This document shows, in pieces, positions 50,875 to 57,560 of a stretch of 57,560 bases of DNA. This stretch comes from JAZDFC01 sp043808235. GTDB lineage: Bacteria; Bacteroidota; Ignavibacteria; Ignavibacteriales; Melioribacteraceae. The notes beneath the pieces are model-generated. The model was not told where the DNA came from. It made no database searches and was given only the letters and a program-made list of their open reading frames with translations. Position 1 is the first letter of the stretch. Each line of letters starts with the position of its first letter. The position numbers and the translations under genes are program-made. The stretch covers positions 1 through 57,560 of the forward strand of contig JAZDFC010000079.1 of assembly GCA_043808235.1 (NCBI GenBank). The letters run 5' to 3'.

Positions 50875-53805
50875 ATGGCACTTAGTTGGAACGAAATCAA
50901 AAAACGCTCAATTGAATTTGTGAAGGAGTGGGAACATGAATCCCGCGAAGATGCCGAAGCAAAATCTTTCTGGGATGCATTCTTTAATATCTTCGGAATT
51001 TCCAGAAGAAGGATTGCGAGTTTTGAAGAACCTGTAAAACAACTCGGTAAGGAATACGGCTTCATCGATCTCTTTTGGAAAAGCAATTTAATCGTCGAAC
51101 ACAAATCCAAAGGCAAAAGTCTTGATAAAGCTTACAGCCAGGCTCTTGCTTACTTTAGCGGACTTGATGAAGAGCAGCTTCCCAAATATGTAATTGTTTC
51201 CGACTTTGCCCGTTTCCGAATCTATGATATTGATGAAGATACTCATACTGAATTCGAACTGAAAGAGCTTCCAAAGAATATTCATCTTTTCAATTTTATA
51301 CTCGGTTACGAAAAGCGAACTTACAAAGAAGAGGACCCGGTAAATATTAAAGCTGCCGAGATGATGGGCAAACTCCACGATGCGCTTTTAGAAAGCGGTT
51401 ATAAGGGTCATCAACTTGAGTTGTTTCTCGTGCGGATTCTTTTCTGCCTCTTTGCCGATGATACGGGAATATTTACTAAAGACCATTTCGATTTTTATCT
51501 AACAAACAAAACAAAATCCGATGGTTCCGACCTGGGGATGCATCTGAATGCCATCTTCCAAACGTTGAACACCGATTATTCTAAACGGCAGGAAAATACT
51601 GACGAAGATCTTGCAGCTTTTCCGTATGTGAACGGTAAATTGTTCGAAGAAAACTTTCTTGTTCCCGCTTTCGACAGCACTATGAGGAAAATTCTCTTAG
51701 ATACCGCTTCTTTCGATTGGAGTAAAATATCACCCGCTATTTTCGGCTCGATGTTCCAATCGGTTATGGATAAGGAAAAAAGAAGAAATCTCGGCGCCCA
51801 TTATACTTCTGAGAAAAACATTTTAAAAGTTGTTAACGGTTTATTCCTTGATGATTTGCTTAAAGAATTTGAAGCGAGTAAAAACAGTATCGGCAAATTA
51901 GAAAAACTGCATGATAAAATTGCCGGACTTAAAATTCTCGATCCGGCATGTGGCTGCGGTAACTTTTTAATTATAACCTACCGTGAACTCCGGTTGCTCG
52001 AGATCGAAATACTAAAACAGATTTATAAACTCCGCAATAGAGATCACCAATATGAACTTAATGTGGCGGTTCTTTCCAAGATAGATGTTGATATGATGTA
52101 CGGAATTGAATACGAAGAGTTCCCCGCGCGTATCGCCGAAGTTGCTCTCTGGCTGATAGATCACCAATGCAACATGAAACTATCAATGGAGTTCGGAGAG
52201 TATTTCGTGCGGCTTCCGTTAAAAAAATCGCCGAACATTTTTCACGGCAATGCTTTGCGAATTGATTGGACTAAATTGATTTCCAAAACCAATGTGGACA
52301 TTACTGCCGATGTCACAAATATTTTTGTAAATGAACCTGCTGAAAGTTACCAATCCGTAAACGTGTTCACGAATAAAGTAAATATTATTACCGGAAAGAC
52401 TCCGGTTGCTTTTACCGGTAAAACCAATTTTGATTACATACTCGGCAACCCGCCTTTTGTTGCAAAAAAGAATAGAACAAAAGAACAGAATGAGGATATG
52501 GATTTAGTTTGCGCTAATATTAAAAATTCCGGTTTGCTTGATTACGTTAGCGCATGGTATGTTAAAGCCACAGATTATTTAAATCGCGGTAAAGACGATG
52601 CAAATTGTCCCGACTCGTCGGGATGCCCCGTCTTTACAAAGGTTGCATTCGTATCCACCAATTCAATTACGCAAGGCGAACAAGTAGGCGCTTTGTGGAA
52701 TTATCTTCTTAAACAAAATATCAAAATTCATTTTGCGCATCGTACATTCAAGTGGTCAAACGAAGCGCGCGGACAAGCGAGTGTATATTGCGTTATAATT
52801 GGATTTTCGATATTGGAAATTGCAGATAAATTTATTTACGATTATGAAACGCCAAAGTCCGAACCGCAATTAATAAAGGCAAAAAATATAAATCCTTATT
52901 TGATTGACGGACCGACTATTCTCATTGATAATCGCAATGAACCGATCTGTAATGTTCCAAAAATTTCTTTTGGCAGTATGCCTAATGATGACGGCAATTT
53001 TATTTTTGATGATGAGCAAAAAATTGAATTTCTGCGTTTAGAGCCAAAAGCAAAGAAGTTGATCAAACCTTTAATCAGTGCAAAAGAATTTCTTAATGGT
53101 GAAAACAGATGGTGCCTCTGGCTGGAGAATGTATCTCCTGCTGAAATTAGAGATTTACCCGAAGTAATAAAAAGAATTGATAAAGTAAAAAAGTACCGTT
53201 TAAATAGTCCAAGAGAAGCCACAATAAAGCTTGCACAATATCCTTATCTATTTGGTGAAATACGTCAACCAAAAAATAATTTCATTTTAATTCCATTGAC
53301 TTCATCGGAAAATCGTAAATATATACCCATTGCCTCCTTTACAAAAGAGCAAATTGTTAATAATACAAATAGCGTTATTGAAAGCAAATCACTTTATATA
53401 TTTGGAATTCTCACATCGATCATGCATAATTCCTGGATGAGGCAAGTTTGTGGCAGAATGAAAAGTGATTACAGATATTCCAATAAACTTGTTTACAACA
53501 ACTTCCCTTTCCCGGAAAATCCGACAGGTAAACAGAAAGCGAAAGTTGAAGAAGTTGTAAAGAAGATGCTTGAAGTTCGTGAGAAATACTTTGTAAAAGG
53601 TGCATGTTTAGCGGACTTATACGATCCGGTTGCAATGCCAAAAGATTTAACCGACGCACACAAACAAATTGATGATGCCGTAGATGCTTGTTACCGAAAA
53701 GAAAAATTTAGCACCGAACTAAACCGACTCGAATACCTATTTAAACTTTATAAAAACTATACGCAGCCGTTGATGGGGAGTGAGAAGAAGAAGAGGAAAA
53801 GTTAA
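50875..53805 (+). CDS. MmeI-like Type IIL restriction-modification enzyme (fused nuclease and methyltransferase)
   Basis: 976 residues. The N-terminal nuclease has Asp65-x9-Glu75-x-Lys77 (FIDLFWKSNLIVEHK), the spacing found in MmeI. A helical linker leads to a gamma-class adenine methyltransferase with motif I LDPACGCGNF (about 355-364) and motif IV NPPF (about 525-528), then a target-recognition region with the NFPFPENP motif and a C-terminal helical end. Such enzymes cut at a fixed distance from an asymmetric site and methylate one strand for protection, so no partner genes are needed. The insert about 577-588 contains NCPDSSGCP, coded by a palindromic element. It is the only long plus-strand gene in the window, consistent with independent acquisition. 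Confidence 0.93.
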   Translation: MALSWNEIKKRSIEFVKEWEHESREDAEAKSFWDAFFNIFGISRRRIASFEEPVKQLGKEYGFIDLFWKSNLIVEHKSKGKSLDKAYSQALAYFSGLDEEQLPKYVIVSDFARFRIYDIDEDTHTEFELKELPKNIHLFNFILGYEKRTYKEEDPVNIKAAEMMGKLHDALLESGYKGHQLELFLVRILFCLFADDTGIFTKDHFDFYLTNKTKSDGSDLGMHLNAIFQTLNTDYSKRQENTDEDLAAFPYVNGKLFEENFLVPAFDSTMRKILLDTASFDWSKISPAIFGSMFQSVMDKEKRRNLGAHYTSEKNILKVVNGLFLDDLLKEFEASKNSIGKLEKLHDKIAGLKILDPACGCGNFLIITYRELRLLEIEILKQIYKLRNRDHQYELNVAVLSKIDVDMMYGIEYEEFPARIAEVALWLIDHQCNMKLSMEFGEYFVRLPLKKSPNIFHGNALRIDWTKLISKTNVDITADVTNIFVNEPAESYQSVNVFTNKVNIITGKTPVAFTGKTNFDYILGNPPFVAKKNRTKEQNEDMDLVCANIKNSGLLDYVSAWYVKATDYLNRGKDDANCPDSSGCPVFTKVAFVSTNSITQGEQVGALWNYLLKQNIKIHFAHRTFKWSNEARGQASVYCVIIGFSILEIADKFIYDYETPKSEPQLIKAKNINPYLIDGPTILIDNRNEPICNVPKISFGSMPNDDGNFIFDDEQKIEFLRLEPKAKKLIKPLISAKEFLNGENRWCLWLENVSPAEIRDLPEVIKRIDKVKKYRLNSPREATIKLAQYPYLFGEIRQPKNNFILIPLTSSENRKYIPIASFTKEQIVNNTNSVIESKSLYIFGILTSIMHNSWMRQVCGRMKSDYRYSNKLVYNNFPFPENPTGKQKAKVEEVVKKMLEVREKYFVKGACLADLYDPVAMPKDLTDAHKQIDDAVDACYRKEKFSTELNRLEYLFKLYKNYTQPLMGSEKKKRKS
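52607..52632. repeat. Palindromic element inside the MmeI-like gene
   Basis: TCCCGA-CTCG-TCGGGA (52608-52623) followed by TGCCCCGTCTT, GC-rich within an AT-rich gene and keeping the reading frame. It codes NCPDSSGCPVF between conserved segments, as expected for a small mobile palindrome of REP type that entered a surface loop. Confidence 0.65.
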
Positions 53806-54012
53806 AAGTATTAATCGTTCAATGTATTATCTTATTTTCATTTCTACTAAATAACGATTTTGAGCAGAGAAACCTTTTAACCCAACTGTAGAATACTCTA
53901 TCCCATAATGAAGAATACTTCTTACCTTAAACTGATAATAAATATATTGTGTTTTTTTGATTTTATGCTTGAGTATAAAAACAACATATGCAATAATCAG
54001 ATTTTTTGATTC
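53806..54012. other. Intergenic region between convergent genes
   Basis: About 200 AT-rich bases between a plus-strand and a minus-strand gene end. No clear hairpin terminator is seen for either. Confidence 0.4.
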
Positions 54013-55587
54013 TCAATATTGAACGCTAGAATAATCAATAACAACTAATCCGCCATTGTTATTATTACCTTTTATTGCTTTTTCCCAATATGAATTATTA
54101 TCATAAACAACCGTTTTACTATCGTTTTTTAAGTTCGCATTTATGTGAGAACTTATCGCACTGATGCTATTTTGATTAGTATTTTTTATAAAATTCCATA
54201 ACTGATCTACCGAAGTGTAGTATTCCTGTATTATCTTTGAGCCTTTCATTAAATACTCAGAAACATGGGTAACAAAGTCATCTACTGAATTCATTTGGAG
54301 ACCCTCTTTAATACCATAATCTAAGAACTCATCTATTTTAAGTAACCCGAACTTGTTATCATTTGAATAAATGAATGCATCTTCAACAACTTGAACATCG
54401 TTGATGTAAGTATGTTCTTTTTTCTCTGGTGGAATTTTTTCTGTCGAATCAATGGGATTTGTTTCCTCCAATTTACTTACGTTTATTTTATCAATTGTAT
54501 AAATTGTAAATGCGATAAAAAAAACAATCATAACTATAATAACATAGTATATTTTGCTTAGTTTCTTGAACTTAGCTAAAAGTATTTTTATAGAATATGT
54601 ATTAAAGGATTTTTTATCCCTTTGCTTTATTTCATTTACTCTTTTTTGTGGAATCTCTTTTACCTCAGTCAATTTGCTTATTCTTTCTTCTAATCCTTTT
54701 ATTTTTATTTCTAAGAGATGAATCTTATCCACCATGCTTTCATTATTTAATCTAAGATTATGATTTTCATCTTTTAGAATTTGATATTTTGACAATAGGC
54801 TTTCATTTGGGCTGTTATCCACATCTTTTCTTAACTGTTTTTCCTCAATAGCATCATTAGAAGATTTTTCATATAAGTGAATTATATATTGTATTTTATT
54901 TTCTGATTCTAGTTTTATAGTTTTAACATCACTTTCATTTTTTTCCATAACTATTCTAGGATGTTTTGTTGCAATACTTACTCCTCCATTTCTAATGAAA
55001 ACATCATTAATATTTTCTTGAAGATCATCTGGATGGAAGGCAATATACCCTTGGTAATTTGGAATGTCAGGATTAAGTTTTTCGAGGTATTTATAAAAGT
55101 TCTTTTCTATACCGTTCTTAATGATATTATTCCATTTATCTAAATAATATTTTATTTCGCTAGTATTATAAGTTACGAATCCAATTTGATTACTAGATAG
55201 TTCAGTAATAAATTCCTTTTGATTAATCATTCTTCCAAGAATTTCTTTTTCAAAGATTTCATTCTTTAGGATAGAAATATCATTAAAGATATAACCATTA
55301 AAATCAATAACTATACCAAAGCATCCCCCACTTCGACCGTCTTCAACAAAAGTATAAACGCCATATTTAACAAAAATATATCGGACAGCATCATTTATCT
55401 TTTTAATATCCAATAACCATCCATTTGGAGTATTGTCATAATAATGAGAATATTCATCAGAGTGAGGAAAACATTTAAAACCATCCTTCAATGTCGCAAA
55501 AAACAATATATCCTTAACTCGTTGCATAAATTTATTATCCGAATATATTACGGAATGAGAATGGGAATTTGCCTTTAACACAATCAT
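54013..55587 (-). CDS. Uncharacterised coiled-coil, single-TM protein, third gene of GTPase cluster
   Basis: 524 residues. N-terminal soluble domain (about 1-235) with FVEDGRSGGCFGI and GWLLDIKKIN, a coiled coil (about 262-310, DENHNLRLNNES, LEIKIKGLEERI), a basic stretch, one membrane helix (about 345-365, YYVIIVMIVFFIAFTIY) and a second domain (about 385-520) rich in Asn and Ser. I do not recognise a family. The start at 55587 overlaps the GTPase gene by 53 bases; ATG at 55527 would avoid the overlap but would remove residues that look structured. It belongs with the two genes upstream and has very AT-rich coding like them. Confidence 0.7.
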   Translation of the reverse strand: MIVLKANSHSHSVIYSDNKFMQRVKDILFFATLKDGFKCFPHSDEYSHYYDNTPNGWLLDIKKINDAVRYIFVKYGVYTFVEDGRSGGCFGIVIDFNGYIFNDISILKNEIFEKEILGRMINQKEFITELSSNQIGFVTYNTSEIKYYLDKWNNIIKNGIEKNFYKYLEKLNPDIPNYQGYIAFHPDDLQENINDVFIRNGGVSIATKHPRIVMEKNESDVKTIKLESENKIQYIIHLYEKSSNDAIEEKQLRKDVDNSPNESLLSKYQILKDENHNLRLNNESMVDKIHLLEIKIKGLEERISKLTEVKEIPQKRVNEIKQRDKKSFNTYSIKILLAKFKKLSKIYYVIIVMIVFFIAFTIYTIDKINVSKLEETNPIDSTEKIPPEKKEHTYINDVQVVEDAFIYSNDNKFGLLKIDEFLDYGIKEGLQMNSVDDFVTHVSEYLMKGSKIIQEYYTSVDQLWNFIKNTNQNSISAISSHINANLKNDSKTVVYDNNSYWEKAIKGNNNNGGLVVIDYSSVQY

Positions 55588-56458
55588 AAATACTATACCA
55601 TAATTTTTCGGGATAGTAGTCTGCAGAAGAAGCTAAGACCTTTTTTATTTCGCCATCTGATTCAAATTGATATGGTTCACAAGCTGAAAAAGGCACAAAA
55701 TGTATACGTTTAAATCCACTATGTTGTAGTATATCTCTTACTGCACCAAAAGAATTTTGTTGGTAAATATCATTTTTAAATCTATTTTCATCTGGTTTAC
55801 CATTCTTAAACTTAGCTGGATGTTCATCGCATTTATTTACCAAAATAATTACTTTATCTCTTTTAGAATCTAATTTCGAACTTATTAGCGTTGTAATATT
55901 ATTAGCATATTGCTTCCTTATCTCTTGGTCTTCAAACATTCCCACTGCAAAAAAGAATACATATATTTTTGAATAACTTATATTATTAAAAATATCGACT
56001 AAATAGCGAGGATGTTTTTTTGTTGGATTCAGGCTATCAAAAAAATGCTCCCCGGGTGCTTCCAATATTTGACAAAATGGACCATCATTAGTCCTTGTAA
56101 CATCTAATAATATAAAATTTATCTTTCCAGTAGCATCTGGAGCATAATTATTTTCAGTAAGAAGTTTTTCAAATAATTTAATCGTTTCTGGATACTTATC
56201 ATCTTTTCTAAAATCTCTATTAGTAGTAATAGTATAATGAGCACTAATTTTCTTAATTAATCTTAAAACCGAAACGGTCTTCCCAATGTTTGAAGGTCCA
56301 AAAAATATTACTAATGGACCCCTGATGCTTTCATCATTTATTTTAATATTTTCTACCTGATCTATTTTATAATTATTTTTTTTTGTTTCTTCAGCAATAG
56401 AATTTGTTACATCCGCATCAAATGCGAAATCATTGCTATTCCTTTTTTCGTCTTGCAT
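55535..56458 (-). CDS. P-loop GTPase-like protein of three-gene cluster
   Basis: 307 residues. P-loop GPSNIGKT (54-61), a switch-like segment KDDKYPETIK, a modified G3 LEAPGEHFF (133-140, Glu-Ala-Pro-Gly instead of Asp-x-x-Gly) and G4 VNKCDEH (207-213). No membrane helix. Several prokaryotic conflict-type GTPases keep a similar PGE motif after the second strand; I cannot assign the family. Strong Shine-Dalgarno AGGAGAAAGG before ATG. It sits 31 bases after the membrane-protein gene and overlaps the third gene, so the three products probably work together at the membrane. Confidence 0.82.
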   Translation of the reverse strand: MQDEKRNSNDFAFDADVTNSIAEETKKNNYKIDQVENIKINDESIRGPLVIFFGPSNIGKTVSVLRLIKKISAHYTITTNRDFRKDDKYPETIKLFEKLLTENNYAPDATGKINFILLDVTRTNDGPFCQILEAPGEHFFDSLNPTKKHPRYLVDIFNNISYSKIYVFFFAVGMFEDQEIRKQYANNITTLISSKLDSKRDKVIILVNKCDEHPAKFKNGKPDENRFKNDIYQQNSFGAVRDILQHSGFKRIHFVPFSACEPYQFESDGEIKKVLASSADYYPEKLWYSIYDCVKGKFPFSFRNIFG

Positions 56459-56489
56459 TTCCTTTCTCCTAAATTATTAAATAATAAAA

Positions 56490-57545
56490 TTAATCTTCAT
56501 CTTTTGGTAAAACTCCAAAATAGAATAATATAAAACAAGCGAGATCAATTGTAATCGCCCATATTAATGCTAAATAAAAATCTAAAGCATCGTATTTTCC
56601 ATCTATAAACTTTCGCCAGGAAGTAGCAATATTTTCATTTTCAATACTCATAGGTACTTCAGGCAGTTTTGAAATAACGAGTTTTATATTTTCCTTTAAA
56701 AAAGGGATCTTAAATAATTCACCAATAAAGTCGTAACATTTATTATAAAAGGAATAGCCATTACGTAAGATTATTTTTAATGGCATCTCATCGGTAGTAA
56801 GATAGTTCTTAATAATATTTTCTAAATCAGTTAAGTAAATATTATATTCTTTTTGTTCAATGAATTTATTTAGTTCATTTATTCTGTCGTCAATGAGTAG
56901 AAGCTTATTATCGGTTTGACCCCTAATTATTTCTGCCATATTGTCAGCATGTTGAAGTAAAGATCTTCTATCGCTCCCAGTCGGCGTTATCCTTTGAATA
57001 TTGGATTGTAGCATTGTTTCAATAGTAGTAATAATTGAATCTGTACGCCCTCCATGTCCAGGCAGTCCAGGATTCATTATCTCATTTTTCAAACTTTTTA
57101 TTTCAGATTCTATTTTATTGCTGAATTCATTTTTCGCTGTATTAAACGCAAATATACTTTTGTCTTTAACTAGTTCTAATTCATTTTTTACAGTATTTAA
57201 TTCTTTTTGTCGAAGTTTATCTATAGTCATAACATAATAAAAATTGTGTGTATTACTGGTTAAACTTACGAGCCATAAGAATAAAAATCCAACAATTCCA
57301 ACAACAATAAGTACGCTTCTATTTGGAACATATTTAGAACTGAAACTTTTTTTAATGAGCGTCAAACTAAATGATGCACCGAGTAATGCCGCCAATCCTA
57401 TTGCATAGCAAGCAAGAACAGGTAACTGAGTACTCCTGGCGATTGATTCCCCAGTAGCCCATACACTTACTAACAAAAATACCATATAAAGAACAAAAGA
57501 AATCCTTTGTTTGTTAGTCCACGGTTTGTCTAATGGATTTCCCAT
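56490..57545 (-). CDS. Membrane protein with long extramembrane helical domain, first gene of GTPase cluster
   Basis: 351 residues. Three membrane helices near the N-terminus (about 15-33, 41-63 and 77-96), a long, mostly helical middle (about 100-320) with repeated Lys/Glu heptads, a GLPGHGGR turn, and a last helix (about 325-345, AITIDLACFILFYFGVL). No family recognised. The layout is like a membrane sensor or channel with a large helical sensor arm. AAGGTAA precedes ATG at 57545, so the gene is complete although it ends 15 bases from the window edge. Confidence 0.78.
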   Translation of the reverse strand: MGNPLDKPWTNKQRISFVLYMVFLLVSVWATGESIARSTQLPVLACYAIGLAALLGASFSLTLIKKSFSSKYVPNRSVLIVVGIVGFLFLWLVSLTSNTHNFYYVMTIDKLRQKELNTVKNELELVKDKSIFAFNTAKNEFSNKIESEIKSLKNEIMNPGLPGHGGRTDSIITTIETMLQSNIQRITPTGSDRRSLLQHADNMAEIIRGQTDNKLLLIDDRINELNKFIEQKEYNIYLTDLENIIKNYLTTDEMPLKIILRNGYSFYNKCYDFIGELFKIPFLKENIKLVISKLPEVPMSIENENIATSWRKFIDGKYDALDFYLALIWAITIDLACFILFYFGVLPKDED

Positions 57546-57560
57546 AAAATTACCTTTTTT

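Overview
The window is AT-rich (about 35-40% GC by spot count) and almost every gene lies on the minus strand. Four things suggest an uncultured-type anaerobe or facultative anaerobe of the Ignavibacteriota/Chlorobiota/Bacteroidota lineage: lipoproteins with short signal peptides, a TonB receptor next to a YfiR-type kinase, very large PAS-rich hybrid kinases, and two HydABC-type [FeFe]-hydrogenase sets. This placement is inference; there is no rRNA or other marker gene here.
Layout. (1) 1-4235: a chromosomal integron. A tyrosine recombinase of the IntI family (3264-4235) sits on the same strand as its cassettes, the reverse of the class 1 arrangement. Three nearly identical attC sites of 187-188 bp delimit a two-gene cassette (DUF6150-like repeat protein plus a UDG-like protein), a cassette with no evident ORF, a DUF695-like lipoprotein cassette, and a second copy of the ORF-less cassette that runs off the left edge. 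(2) 4582-36722: a 32-kb block of signal transduction genes, with ten sensor kinases and nine response regulators, broken only by one TonB-dependent receptor. Only one regulator (32233-32868) has a DNA-binding domain; the others are bare receivers or carry HDOD or a degenerate HD-GYP domain. One kinase has lost the first part of its YfiR-like sensor to an in-frame TGA. Two kinases contain PAS modules of clearly higher GC, a sign of domain shuffling. (3) 36922-49197: ten consecutive minus-strand genes. They comprise hydCBA set 1, a group D-like [FeFe]-hydrogenase fused to a histidine kinase (putative H2 or redox sensor), a receiver, a receiver-PAS-kinase, another receiver, and hydCBA set 2, closed by a strong hairpin terminator at 36881-36908. 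The two sets differ: HydB1 carries extra Fe-S domains but its N-terminal thioredoxin-like domain has lost its cysteines, HydB2 is minimal, and HydA2 has Ser in place of the second Cys of the TSCCPGW motif. (4) 49486-50624: a small membrane protein and a lipoprotein. (5) 50875-53805, plus strand: a stand-alone MmeI-like (Type IIL) restriction-modification enzyme with a palindromic insertion inside its coding sequence. (6) 54013-57545: a compact three-gene set made of a membrane protein with a long middle domain, a P-loop GTPase-like protein and a coiled-coil/single-TM protein. It is possibly a conflict or membrane-surveillance system that I do not recognise.
How it fits together: the hydrogenases could couple H2 to NAD(H), and for set 1 probably to ferredoxin as well. 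The sensory hydrogenase-kinase and its receivers lie between the two sets and are placed to match hydrogenase use to H2 or redox state. The large kinase block looks like a branched phosphorelay, or protein-protein signalling, rather than a set of classical transcriptional two-component pairs. No hydEFG maturase genes, tRNA, rRNA or CRISPR array were seen.
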